NCBI GenBank assembly: GCA_026874595.1
Contig: CM049316.1
Location: 3,984,339-4,048,338 of the forward strand
Length of the DNA stretch: 64,000 nt
Source: Sipunculus nudus
Lineage: Eukaryota > Annelida > Sipuncula > Golfingiida > Sipunculidae
Direction: 5' to 3'
The position numbers and the translations under genes were made by a program. The notes beneath the pieces were generated by a model that was not told the origin of the DNA, did not search any database, and was given only the letters and a program-made list of their open reading frames with translations. Of the stretch, positions 50,661-63,240 are shown piece by piece; positions within the stretch are counted from its first letter, which is position 1, and each line of letters starts with the position of its first letter.

Positions 50661-50864
50661 CTGCTCACTACGGCTGGGGTACATTACTGGTACTTTCAAT
50701 AATACTCTAACCTGCTCATTCATTACAATTCGGGCCCGTTACCAATTAATTCATTTTGTTTGGTGTGCATGAGTTCACATGAACTCATGACATAAGTTTA
50801 TTTTGCATTTGCTAAGATTTTCTAGAATTCATCTGAGCGATGTGAACCTTGGGTCCTTGATTTT

Positions 50865-50960
50865 AGAACTGGACCCTCTTTTCCGGACCTGGGGACCTTT
50901 ATAAGGTTTGTCATTAGGCCTCCTATGTTGGATCCCTCATTTTTTATGGATCCGCCCCTG
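50865..50960 (+). repeat. Dispersed GGATCC/CCGCCCCTG element, copy 2
   Basis: This is a partial copy of the segment at 50460-50660 with the same closing TGGATCCGCCCCTG. Confidence 0.55.
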
Positions 50961-51294
50961 TGCACAAAAGTAAATTTCTCATGATTTCAGAATATATTTT
51001 CCAAATTTCTAACGAACATTTATGCCATGTCATTACATATATAACACCCTGATATATGTCTGGGTTTTTTAAAGCTACAATACAGAATGAATGTTTTGTA
51101 CCTAATAAGCCAAATGATCTTCATCATAAATAGGTTACTGTTTCAAACACAATATGCAATTATGAATACTGGTCACGTGATTATAAAAATATCATCACAA
51201 AAGCAGTCATTAAACTAGCGCACACCAACAGAAAAAAAAGTGTTTGTGTGATGACAAATTCCAATGTAACAATATTTTTAAACAAAAAACTTTT

Positions 51295-51700
51295 CATAGA
51301 CGGCCTCATAGAATCAGCGCGAAGTCAATGTGTCCGTCAAATCTTTGGCCCTTTGACTTACATGGAATATTCCAAATTTCGAAGTTTCTCAGCAGAACAT
51401 CCTCTGCTTTTTAAAGGCCCGTTCATAATTTTTAAACTTTAGGTTTTAAAACTTGAAATTGGGAATTCAAAATATATAAACGCTTTCTGACCACATTAAT
51501 GACCTTGACCTCATATTTTGTCCAAGGTCACGTTAAAAAAGCTTAAATATTGTTCTGTTTATCCTCCATGCCCTTAACTAATAAGTTTCATAGTTGTAGA
51601 TTCTTAAACTCGAATTTGTAAATTTACAGTAGAATCACCAGCGTGTCCCGGCTGATGCATCGGGTAGGGCATTGGAGGGATCTTCAATATGGCTTATTTT
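51295..51700 (+). repeat. Dispersed element, copy B
   Basis: Homologue of the segment at 46885-48010. It contains GACCTTGACCTCA and CCAAGGTCACG near 51505 and CCCGGCTGATGCAT near 51650. Nothing coding is recognised. Confidence 0.75.
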
Positions 51701-53630
51701 TAAAAACTGAAATTTCAAAGGAAGTACCATCTGTGAGATTAAGATAGAATATGAACTTCAGGCAAAGTCGAGTGCTTCTCACCATACAGTACCAAATACT
51801 CGTTCTCACATTTTCTATCTTTTTTGCAATACGGGGTGCAAAACTAATCGAATAGGTTTATCTGATTGGAAAGCAATTCCGAGCCACCTTTTCCCATGCG
51901 CATGCGCATTAGGTACCTGTGATGATCGTCTGCTACATGTATTCAGGACAAATGCATGGTTAGAGAATGTGGGTTCTTTCTCAAATAATAATTTGAACCA
52001 TAGTAAACTATGATCTCTATATGTCACTGATTAAGCATTATTCGTCGACAAGTTTCGAAATTTAATTGGAAAAGGCCTGTATAATACAAAGGAGCTATTA
52101 ATAAACGGAGAGACGATGTGTTCACTTAACATCATGAACCTTCAAACATCAAATCCCACCCCAACCCCCCACCCCCACCCACCCACCCCACCCCCGGGTA
52201 CAGCGTGTTCTCCAGAGATTTCCATAATGTTGGACCCCATGGCGGAAAAAATATACACTAACTGTAAACCTCACCGATATCTAAAAACTCCTACACACTA
52301 AAAACTAGCAGGACGCTTCCCCACTGGTGGTCTGTTACATCAAGTGGTGCATTTATAATTGCTTTCTTGTGAAAAATTAAAACACCTAAATGCTGGTGTG
52401 TGGTGGGCGGGGGGGGGGGGGTATAAAAGCCGAAGATAGGAACCAAAATATTGAGGGGTTCAGTATTTATAGTTAACATTCATGTTCAATTACGCTTGAT
52501 GCCACTTTATTATGTATCTAGAGTTCTTACTAATATTTATGCATTTATATAACACAGTAAATAACTAGATGTGGTCGGACAATGGTCCTGAGAGTGCCCC
52601 GCATTTCCAGTGGTGGTGGGCTAGTTTACATATGAGAAACAAGGGATCCATGGGTCATGGCGCTCAGCTGATCGTGATTGGACTATAAATGTTTCTCCAC
52701 TGTGATACTATATCGAGTCGATAAAGCTTATGAATATCATGGACATGTTGGGCTATTATAAAGGAATGTAATGTAATATGTGAGTAAATGATAAATGAAA
52801 TTACCTGACTGATGGATTAATAGAGTCAAATATAGTGGTTTATTTTTTATTATTTAGGAGGGGTTGAAAATTGTGATATATTAGAGCAAATATGAATACA
52901 ATGACAGCAGTAATAAGCAGTAGTAGAATGATGATAAGGCTATTTGTTGAAGGATCTAAAGTGTATGGTAGTCTGCAAGCTTTCAGTTTGACAGATATGA
53001 TGTTATGATTAACTATGCTGATGAAGTGATTTATGAATTTGTGACTGTATGACACAATATCTCTTTAGTCTTGACAAGGTAAATTATTGTGATGCCCACT
53101 ATGTCTACATATTACACAATATTGACATAATTTTTGGCATGTACATAGGTACCTATGGACGAATAGTTATACAAAATATTAAAGTATGAATATATCTGAT
53201 TCATCTTGTTCTTGCTTACTGAGGCTGACTTTGGGATGGGGTTCGGAGAAGGGAAAAGTGAGGGCAGCACGAAGGTGGATGTAGAAATACTATTGTAATG
53301 TTTTTCATTTATATAAGAATATGAAAAGCTAAGAGGAAAGGGGCCCTCCTACTTGGTTATAGTAAAGTTCTAAATATATGATCGCAAACTAATACTCTGA
53401 CAAGACTGTCATGAAGAAAAAGAAGTCACAGTACAAGTTTTGAGATACTGTGATGCATATGAAAATTTACAGATGGACAGGCAAGTGGACAGAATGGACT
53501 AATACCTTTATTTCACTTTCAAGGGAATAATGCATTTAAGTTTTATTTAATCCTATTTTTTTAAGCATATCCACTTTTTCCATTAAGAAGATTTTATCTG
53601 AATCATTTTTTTACTTACAGGTTTTATAAA
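51701..53630. other. Non-coding spacer
   Basis: AT-rich DNA with a CCCAC/CCCACC microsatellite at 52155-52198 and a poly-G run near 52408-52421. No gene is supported. Confidence 0.5.
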
Positions 53631-53639
53631 TTTTTAATA

Positions 53640-53780
53640 AAAAAAAACTGAAAATATAAGTTAAAATATTAGAATTGTTGCAAAAGTTGCAATCATTATA
53701 TATACAGAGTAAAAAACTGAAACTATAAGTTAAAATATTAGAATTGTTGCCAAAGTTGCAATCATCATATATCCAGAGTG
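53640..53780. repeat. ~70-bp tandem duplication
   Basis: AAAAACTGAAAATATAAGTT and AAAAACTGAAACTATAAGTT start two adjacent copies that both continue through AAAATATTAGAATTGTTG and GTTGCAATCAT. Confidence 0.9.
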
Positions 53781-54519
53781 TAGCTCATATTGGATCATAT
53801 TATGCATACACATATATTTTATTATTTTTAAATCACAAATGTTTAAACTGAATTTAAAAGAAAATAATGCCACAACATGGCATCTACAAGAATATTCCTT
53901 GAATCACTATTAAAAAGTTTTGCACATTGGAGTTTTCAGTTTATGCTTAATTTTATTCACCAAAATAAAATAAAAGATTAAGTAAATTTGATAAAATAAA
54001 ACATCTTTTCAAATAAAGTATACACACTGTTGGTTGAATGAGGGACAAACAATATCACTGTTCTAATTACTATCCCAGTTTTAATTTATTACTGGAATTA
54101 ATAGTCAATTTCACACCTGGTGAAGTTTTTACTCTTCTGAAGTAAGGAATTACTTATCTCATGAACATCCACACTTTCATAGCAATACACCACTTTGTGG
54201 ACACAATTAAATTTACACTTTAATCATTGTAACCCTGGTGGTACAATACAAAATCTAAAATGTAGCATAGTCTAGAATAAGAATGAATCAAATACAGAAA
54301 ATAATAACATTCATCTAGTTTATGCACCATCTGGGGGGGGGGGGGGTGCAGAGCAGAGGGGAAGCCTGCTGGTAGTCGCCAAGCTGACCCAAGGCAAGCT
54401 GGCTGGGGTGGGTTACATAATACAAGTGAAGGCTGTACTACTAGGTGGGCTAGATGTAAACAACACTTGACATGGTGTATGAAAACATGAATAAAAGCTA
54501 TTCTTTCCAATCAATTTCT

Positions 54520-55870
54520 TTGAAATTTCAGATTTTAAAAGATTAAATCCTTATGTAAATATGCTGTGAAAATTAAATCAACAGTGCCAAAGTTGGGCAA
54601 AATTTAAGGTATTGATTTTTTATTTATGCTAATAACTTGAAAAATTTGCAAAATTCAGATCTAATTTTGGGTAAACAATTGAATCTTGATTAAATAAAGT
54701 TATATTCCTGAAAAAAGTCTCTAGGTTCATCAATTCTCATGTTAGGTGAGTTAATATATTTCCTGATTTTTATTAAAATTGCATTATGTTTTGGCCCATA
54801 ACTTCAAAATAATACCCAATACTGACCTAATTTTTGGTATATTCATAGAAAATGTATGAAAGAATGTGAATACTAAATACGATCAAAAACACATCAGTCG
54901 TTTTGATATTAGGCAGCCTTGAAGTGTAACAATGGCTTTTTTATGGAAAACAGAGTTTTTTTCCTTAATATCTCGAAGGAACGAAGTCCTAATGACCCAA
55001 TTTTCGGTATGGTAGGAGATTTTGGGGACATTTAAATTATGCCAACAGCCTGGGGAGCATAGAGATGTGCACTGAATGACCTACAGTTATCAAAGTGGAC
55101 TGCTTGACAATGCAAGGGAATACAACAGGAGCCTAAAAAAAATTCAATAACTAGCCTAATTTTGCAGCTTTTATTTTCAAATTTCAGATTTTAACAGATT
55201 AAATCCTTATGTATACATGCTGTGAAAATTAAATCCACAGTACTTACAGGAAAAAAAACGTGCCATGGCCAAAGTTGGGCAAAATTTAAGGTACCAATTT
55301 TATATTTTTGCCAATATTAAAAAAAATTTAACATATTTTGATCTAATTTTTGGTATACAATTATATTTTGATTAATTAAAGTTGATTACTGGAAAAAAGT
55401 CCCTACCTTTAACACTTTTGGTCTTAAGTGACCAAATATCTTCCTGATTTTTTTACAAAGTCCATTATGTTTGGGCCCATAACTTTTTTAAATTATATAA
55501 TACTGACTTAATATCTGGCATGTACATAGGAACTATATAGAGGAATATTTATGGTAAATATGAAGAAAACCAGATGAGTGGTTTTGATATTAGGCAGTCC
55601 TGAAGTGTGAAAATAGATTTCTACTAAAAAAATTGAGGTTTTTCCTTAATATCTCGAAGGAACGAAGTCCTATTGACCCAATTTTCGGCATGGTAGGAGA
55701 TTTTGGGGACATCTAACTGTATGCCGAATTTCAGATTTGTAGGTCCAACTATGTCGAAACGTGCCAGTCTTATGGACGGACATCCGGACAGACGGACGGA
55801 CAGCTAGACGGACGGACGACGGACAATGGACCACGACTATAGCTCAGATGACTTATAGTCAGCTGAGCTA
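54520..55870 (+). repeat. ~660-bp tandem duplication of a dispersed element
   Basis: GATTAAATCCTTATGTA occurs near 54540 and 55198; CCAAAGTTGGGCAAAATTTA near 54589 and 55270; TCTCGAAGGAACGAAGTCCT near 54971 and 55646. Only the second copy continues into the GGACGGAC tail and TAGTCAGCTGAGCT near 55800-55870, which shows that this tail belongs to the element. Confidence 0.85.
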
Positions 55871-57501
55871 AAACATTTAGTTTATAGCTCCTGTCATTCA
55901 CCCCCAAATAACGTTGAGATCTGATGCTGCTGAATTAACATTTATCATGTCAAAAGTCCTTAATATGGCCCCACCTGCAGGTTATTACCACACTAATAAT
56001 ATGTATGTAAAATTGTGTGAAGAAAGCTGCAGGTGTTTTGGCGATATACGTGTAAAATAAGGGGTCGACCGAAAATACGGAGGGACGTACAGATAGACAC
56101 GGACCATTTAAGTGGTCCCAGATTGGAATCTCGACAGGTGTGTAATTCAATAGGTCTTGATCCCTGATATGAACCAATGAATCAGCCCTGTGAATTTGGG
56201 AAAGCTGAAGTATGTTGCTGTTGAGTAATCGCGCGCGAAAGGAAATGTCCCTTGTCTATCAGGAGTCCAAAGCAAGCAATTCTGTTCTAATCTATCATAA
56301 TTATGGAGCTTTCTCCAGAAATTAAGTTTTACTGCGCCCTGCCCTTGCTGCTGAAAACACTTGGTATTAACAGTTTGGTGGCGTTAACTAAAATATGTCA
56401 TTCCCTTAGATTTTCTCAGTCGGGGTCCTGTCGACAATGTTACATTGATTTAATTCCCAATGTAATTTTAGAGAAAAATTACATGAAGCAAAATTTCTTA
56501 AACACATCCAAAACCACGTTGTGACATTTGATTGTTGAGAGAGAAATAGTCCGATACAAAGAGTCAAGTAATTTAATAGACACATCACGTAGGACAATCT
56601 AAAGTCCAAAGTTTGGACTAGAGTAGGCTACTCGTGCATTTACGTGGGTCAAATATTATTAATGATGCAAACTTTTATAGGCAGTCTGTTTCTATGCATT
56701 ACTGTAAGACTTGCATTATACATATTACATATAAAAATCATGTCTAATTTATGCGTGTTTTGCATTTGCAAACAGCTGACCGTTTGTGCGTTGTCTCAAC
56801 AACGAGTATTCGAGCAATTCCTAGCGGGTGCTCGGATCCATATTTTGTTTCCCCTTTAAGTATGAGTTGTCTTCGATATTTCCTCCGGGGCTGAACCGGG
56901 TCCTTTAGAAAACTTATACTAATAACACAAGTAAAATAAGACTTAAAGAAACTATGAAGTATTTTTATTGCTTTCCAAACTGATTGGTATAATTCACTCA
57001 TTTCTTTGAGAACAAACGAGAGAGACATTAACAAAGCATAAGGAATAATCAAGATATGTTGGTATCTGAAGACTTGAATGTCCAAGCTGCGTATTAAATG
57101 TTTACGCTTAATCTTTTGTTTTAAGATAAGCTGGAATGTATAAGCATTTTCATCACAGTAGTTCAGATCTATAATCTATCTGGTGAACTTAACATTACAC
57201 AGGTGCATAATATATACAACTCATAAATGTCTATATCACATCATGCTGTTATATGATTTCTTATATATGTTGCGTAGGCCAGGCAGACGTGTGGGCTACA
57301 AATAGTATACAGGGATAACTGAATAAAACCTGCATTGGAGGGCTCATTTAATGGTACGTACAAAAGAAACAACATTTGTTCAGCGTACGTTTTTACATAT
57401 TAATCACTGAGTAATCAAAGTTCTACTGGCAACAAATATAAAGGTTTTTTTTTTTTTTTTTTTTACATATCGTATAATTTGTTCTCTGGTCCAGAAAGGT
57501 T
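55871..57501. other. Non-coding spacer
   Basis: No frame shows recognisable protein features. A poly-T run of about 19 bases lies at 57446-57464, just beyond the stop codon of the minus-strand gene, and could reflect its A-rich 3' UTR. Confidence 0.45.
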
Positions 57502-57680
57502 TCAACCTTGGATGAGATATCCGGCAAACATTGAAATGACCGACAGCATAAACAAGCTCAGTGCTGACCCCACGCGGCCACCAGTAGAACCTCCGTCTCC
57601 CACTTGACCAGGTTTCCCTAGCTCCTGGATTGGCTGGTTGGAGTCTGTGGGAGAGCTGGTAGATGCTTTCTCTAGTGGTT
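57502..57680 (-). CDS. Last exon of a GPI-anchored or membrane protein
   Basis: Read on the minus strand after ATCATTTCAG, the exon gives EPLEKASTSSPTDSNQP, then ELGKPGQVGDGGSTGGRVG and the hydrophobic SALSLFMLSVISMFAGYLI before QG and TGA. A short Ser/Thr/Gly-rich segment followed by about 18 hydrophobic residues at the very C-terminus is the form of a GPI-attachment signal, with GDGGS as a plausible attachment region; a type I membrane anchor without a cytoplasmic tail is the alternative. The exon starts with AA, which completes the codon begun by the G that ends the exon at 61982 (GAA, Glu). I do not recognise the family. Confidence 0.6.
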
Positions 57681-57914
57681 CTGAAATGATTAGCACTAGT
57701 AAGTTAAGGAACAAGGCCTACAGGCCTAATGCGAACCTGTGCAATGAGATTACACCAGGTATAATTAATGATTCAATGCTGGACCATTACTTTTCAAGAA
57801 CATGTGTAACATGTATATGAACAATGCAAGTACTAAACACTAAGAACAAGACACAATTAAACAAACATCACTGCTGCAATTCTGGCATGGGTGCACACAA
57901 CACAAAAACTACAA

Positions 57915-59390
57915 TATGGGTAGTCAACAAGCGACTACGTGTATCCTCCAAAATCAGAGTGGGAAAGGTGAAGTGAGGCATGGATGGAGTGGCAAGCGGA
58001 AGAGAGCAAGGTGTGTTGCATAATAGTCTGGATGTCTGCAGCCGAAATGTGTATGTAGGTTGCGCCACCTACCACAAAATCCAGAAAGCTGTCCAAGATG
58101 TATAAACATGCAAAATTTTAGGCAGATAAGTCAAACCGCCACTGAGATATGAGTGAATTTAGCCCACGGCAGATGGACGCTGTGCAAAAATGGTGGCAGG
58201 TGGCGCCACCAATTTTGTGTTTGATTAAAAGCTATGCGAGATCCATAAACATGCAAAATTTCAGGGGGATATGTCAAACTAGTCCTGAGATATAAGCCTG
58301 AATGTCTGCAGCGTATACATAAATGAAGGTGGCGCCACCTGCCACAAAATCCAGAAAGCTATCCAAGATGTATAAACCTGCCAACATTTTAGGCAGATAT
58401 GTCAAACCCACTGCCGAGATAAATATGAGCGATTTTATCCCATGGCAAATAAACAGACGGACGCTGTGCAAAAATGATTGCAGGTGGCGCCACCGCTTTT
58501 GCGTATGATAAAGAACTATGTGAGATCTATCTAAAAACATGCAAAATTTTTACCCAATCGGTCATATGGTTCCTGAGATATGAGCTTGGATGTCTGCAGC
58601 GTAAATTTGAATATAGGTGGCGCTACCTGTCATAAAATCAAGAAAGCAGTCAAGGATGTATAAACCTGCAAAATATCAAGTGGATAAGTCAAACCACTGC
58701 CGAGATATTAGTGAATATTTATCCCAAGGCAGATGAACAGATGAACGCTGTGCAAAAATGGTTGCAGGTGGCACCACCAGTTTTGCGTATGATAAAGAGC
58801 TATGGAAGACCTATACACATTCAAAATCTTGGCCCAACTGGTCACACGGTTCCCGAGATATGAGCTTGGATGTCTGCAGCTTAAACCTGAATGTAGGTGG
58901 CGCCACCTGTCATTAAATCAAGAAAGCTATCCAGGATGTATACGCATGCCGATAGGTGAATAAGTCAAACCACTGCAGAGAGACCTGAGTGATTTTAACC
59001 CAAGGCAGACGAACAGATGGACACTGTGCAAACATGGTTGCAGGTGGCGCCACCATTTTTTTGTGTATGTTATAAAGCTATCCAAGGGCTACATTTGAAC
59101 AAATTTTTTTCCCTGATCAGTCAAACGGTTCCGAGATATGTGGTTTTATGTGTGGAACAGACGCACAAATGGACGCTGGACAGAGAAGAAAGGTCAGAGG
59201 TAAAGGCCACCAGTTTGGTTAGGCACCAGTTTACATGTGACCCGACAATTGGTGTAAGTTTCGGAAAAATCCGTCCAATAGTCTCTGAGGAGTTCTCCGG
59301 AAACGAACGCGGCGGCGGCGGCGGAACCCGGTCAAAAACATAGTATCCGGAAAACTTTGTTTCGGCGGATACAATGAAGTATCCTGCATA
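57915..59390. mobile_element. Non-autonomous element with internal palindromic repeats, copy 1
   Basis: The left part has CAAGCGACTACGTGTATCC followed by AAATCAGAGTGGG; the right part has TTTCGGCGGATAC near 59365, the complement of GTATCCGCCGAAA seen in copy 2's left end. The interior consists of about five ~285-bp degenerate units carrying AGGTGGCGCCACC, AGAAAGCTATCCAAGATGTA, AAGTCAAACCACTGC and CAGACGGACGCTGTGCAAAA. GGTGGCGCCACC is a perfect 12-bp palindrome and occurs up to twice per unit. No protein-coding sequence is evident. Confidence 0.65.
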
Positions 59391-59564
59391 GCAAACAGCG
59401 AACAAAGACCATGGCGTCATATAATCATCGAAGGACGATTCTGGTAAACTGGGGCACACCTGTTGCGGAACAAAGTTAAAAATGGCTAAAAATTCAGTCA
59501 ATTCCTAAAATACGTCTGCAACAATGCTGAAGGCCAGACAGGGCCAAAAATAACTAGAATACTG

Positions 59565-60990
59565 GTAGTCAGTCGACAAGCGACTACGTGTATCCGCCGA
59601 AATCAGAGTGGGACGGGTGAAGTGAGGCATGGATTTAGTGGCAAGGGGAAATAGAGTGAGTTGTGTTGCATATTAGCATGGATGTCTGCAGCCGAAGGGT
59701 GTATTTAGGTTGCCCCACCTACCACAAAATCCAGAAAGCTGTCCAAGTTGTGTACATATGCAAAAATTTAGGCTGATTAGTCAAACCACTACTTGTATAT
59801 GAGTGATTTTATCCCACAGCAGACAAACAGAAGGATGCTGTGTAAAAATGGAGGCAGGTGGCGCAACAAATTTTGTATATGATTAAGAGCTATGTAAGGT
59901 CTATACACATACAAAATTTCAGGGGGATATGTCAAACCTCTCTTGAGATATAAGCCTGAAAGTCTGCAGCGTAAACATAAATGTAGGTGGCGCCACCTGC
60001 CACAAAATTGAGAAAGCTATCCAAGATGTATAAACATGCAAAGTTTTAGACAGATAAGTCAAACCACTACTGAATTATGAGTGATGTCTGGCCACACAAA
60101 CAAACAGACGGATGCTTTGCAAATAGGTTGCAGGTGATGCCTCCAATTTCGTGTATGATAAAGAGCTATGTGAGATCTATACACAAGCAAAATTTCAGGA
60201 GGATACAGCAAACCAGTCCTGAGATATATAAGCCTGGATGTTACAATGTAAACATAAATGTAGGTGGCGCCACCTGCCTCGAATCCAGAAAGCTATCCCA
60301 GATGTATACACATGTAAAATTTAAGGCAGATATGTCAAACCACTGCTGATTTAAGAGTGATTTTATCCCACGGCAAACAAACAGAGAGACGCTGTGCAGA
60401 AATGGTTGCAGATGGCGCCACCAGTTTTGCGTACAACAAAAAGCTATGTGAGATCTATAAACATGCAACATTTTGGCCCAATCGGTCAAAAGGTTTCCGA
60501 GATATGGGCTTGGATGTGTGCAGCGTAAATGTGAATGAAGGTAGTGCCACCTGTCATAAAATCAAGAAAGCTGCCCAGGATGTAAACACATGCAAAGTTT
60601 CAGGTGGATAAGTTCAACCAATGCAGAGATATGAGTGATTTATCCCAAGGCAGATGGACAGATGGACCCTGTGCAAAAATGGTTGCAGGTGGCGCCACCA
60701 TTTTTAGTGTACGTTATAAAGCTATCCAAGGGATACATTTTTGCAAATTTTTTAGTCTGATCGGTCAAAGGTTCCTAAGATATGTGGGTTTATGTGTGGA
60801 AACAAACGCACAAATGGACATAAGGCAGAGAGAAAAGGTCAGAGGTCAACCTTTCATAATTCTGAATTTTAAAAAATTCTGCCCAGTGGTTACGGAGGAG
60901 TTCTCTGGTAACCTTTGCATCGGAGGCGTCCGACTGAAAACAGTGTATCCGCAAAACTCTGTTTTGGGGGATACAATAAGATCAATATAT
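59565..60990. mobile_element. Non-autonomous element, copy 2
   Basis: Same order of sequence as the copy at 57915, starting again with CGACAAGCGACTACGTG and ending with GTGTATCCGCAAAACTCTG near 60945 and GGGGGATAC near 60975. Its left end has GTATCCGCCGAAA intact, its right end is mutated, the reverse of copy 1. Shared internal words include GAAGTGAGGCATGGAT and TGGACAGATGGACCCTGTGC. Confidence 0.65.
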
Positions 60991-61981
60991 TTGAAATATT
61001 TAATAAAAACCCATGAAGGTAGTGCCGGAAAAGCTGAATTTACATAAAAGTGAGCCGGTTAAAAATATGTCTGTGACGATCAAAAGTAATTTAAGCCCCT
61101 TTTATTATCATTAGTTCATTAACTGATTACACCATGGCCACACAAATGAACAAGGGCTAAATAAGTGCCCCCCCCCACCCCAAGTACCTACAAACAGATA
61201 AACTTTTTGGATAACAACTTAATTTGCTTGTGTACAAAATTTCTTGAAAACCCATCCATTCATTTCTAAAAAAAAAATATGCAAACATTATGATACCTAG
61301 TCCATCCAGTTTGTTAATTTTAATAAGAATATCACTGATGTACCGACGATTACTCGAGTATAAATAAATCAATCAGGTTCTCAAGGTCAGTAGCGCACCT
61401 GATGTGTTGAATTCTGGTTTCCAATATCTTAATAATTAATCTGTGGTAACTGCAGCGGAAGTAGAACAAGAAAGCAATCTAAGACTACACATTTACCTCC
61501 GCCAACACCAGATTCTTGGTATGACCAGGATCCAAATCAAATTTTGATGTGTGGTACACAAGTGCAGGAAATATATCCATCCGATTAAATCGAAATAATG
61601 TGTGTCATGGTTCGCCAACTCGATAGCTGCATAACAAGTATGCGATAACCGCCAGAAGATGGTCAGCTCTGTTTATATTATACCTGCACACATTAAAATC
61701 TTTCAACACGTTCGGAAATTTATTGTGTAAAGGTTTTTATATCGAAGGCCTCGATTGCCCTATCTCGCCATCCCATTTGGAAAATTCTTTAAAAAAAAAC
61801 ATGTTATAGTGATCCGATAACCTTAACCTTCAGTGGATTGTACTTTGGGTGTTACCTTCTAAATTCATCAAAATCCATTCATAACGTTTTGAGTAAAGTT
61901 GGAAACAAGACAAACTTTCGACGGCGACAAAAACATAATATCTCCACGAATTTGTGGAGTTATATTGGCACCTTCTATTAC

Positions 61982-62152
61982 CTTGTTCGTTATCTTCAGT
62001 TGTAACTGAAGCCTTAGTCGGTGGTTCGACCTCTTCGGGGTCAAGCGGTGCAACTGATGGTTTTACTGGTTTGACTGGTTCTTGGCGAGGTGCCGTTGTC
62101 ATTAAGGACTCGGTGGTGGATTCCTGTGGTGCCTTCCTCGTCACTACTTCTT
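61982..62152 (-). CDS. Penultimate exon: Pro/Thr/Glu-rich stalk
   Basis: On the minus strand the exon follows AACTTACAG and ends GAACAAG/GTAATA. Its 171 bp encode EVVTRKAPQESTTESLM, then APRQEPVKPVKPSVAPLD and EEVEPPTKASVTTEDNEQ. It starts with two bases and ends with one, which fits the last exon at 57680 exactly. The composition (Pro, Thr, Glu, Lys) suggests an extended, probably O-glycosylated linker between an extracellular region encoded outside the window (above 62152) and the membrane-attachment tail. No domain is recognised. Confidence 0.6.
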
Positions 62153-63240
62153 CTGTAAGTTATGGAAAGATAGTCCACTCAATATTACAATAAGTTTCTA
62201 GGCCACTATCTTACTTGGGATTTGTTATCATGGAATGTCAAAAAAGATCACGTATTTTTGTACTTCAAAAATAAAGTTCACTCCCACCAGGAGAATTTAT
62301 TTATTACATGTTATTGCTATTCTATTGAGACTCGAAATTAAATATGCTTCGAGACGTTGATAATAATATGAGAAAAAAATGTAGCAAAACTGTATAGCTT
62401 TACTTAGATGAATTTCAAAACGCGTGCAATGTCACCATAACTTTATATTATTGGATGCTCATGTAAAAAAAAACCAACTTACTTACAAGACCTAAATCTG
62501 ACTTTAACTACCAAAAGCGACTACAAAGGGAACAAACTACAGCACATGCAGAAATTAGTGAGGAACTTTAGACAATTAGTAGAAGCAGCTAGGTACTTAC
62601 AGTTAGATGTAAGACGATCATTTTCTTCACAAACATTTTCCGGGTTTCATGTTGACAGTTATAATGAAAACCTTTCTCTAATGGGTGTACGTGTATGTCT
62701 ATGCGTGTAGAGAAAGGGTTTCTTTCCATAACTGTCCTTATCTGCTCTTAAAACCGGGCTTTCCGAAAATAAAATTCAGCTTAATATGTCGTGTTTCAAT
62801 ATTTTCTGTAGTTCGTTTATACGGTTTCGTAAAATGTGTCATTTCTATACTTTAAACAATTGCTGGATTTATTGATTCTTCAAGACCACCTACCTTTAAA
62901 TCCTCAGTCACAACTACATTTTCAAATGAATATGTAGTGAAAAGATGTGCAAATAAACTATAATTCGGAACTGGAACTACTTGTTTTGCAGGACTAACAC
63001 ATTGCATGGAGTCTCGTTTGTAGCCCTATCAGGGCCAATCCTAACGAATGACGTTTGGAAATAAACTAAATTAACGTTATACCAAATTGTGCGTGTACGC
63101 AAGATGTGGCATGAGCTCAGTGTCTGAGTTAAGAGGTGGTAAAAGGAGCAAGTCTACTGCAAGCCGCCCTGGCGTCTATTTAATAAGATGAACAAGTGTT
63201 CCTACCAAAATCACAACTGCCAATCAAATCCAACGAAAAA
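62153..63240 (-). other. Upstream intron of the minus-strand gene
   Basis: No exon in the required phase could be supported. The donor-like TTTAAAG/GTAGGT near 62895 (minus) fails because the frame needed for the exon at 62152 contains TGA. Confidence 0.4.

Larger units (their letters stand above)
57681..61981 (-). other. Intron between the two minus-strand exons
   Basis: A 4.3-kb intron with GTAATA donor and TTTCAG acceptor on the minus strand. Nearly all of it is two head-to-tail copies of a ~1.4-kb repeat element. Confidence 0.5.

Noticed and set aside
62885-62995. Possible additional minus-strand exon ending TTTAAAG/GTAGGT
   Set aside because: The frame needed to join the exon at 62152 contains TGA; the open frame has the wrong phase.
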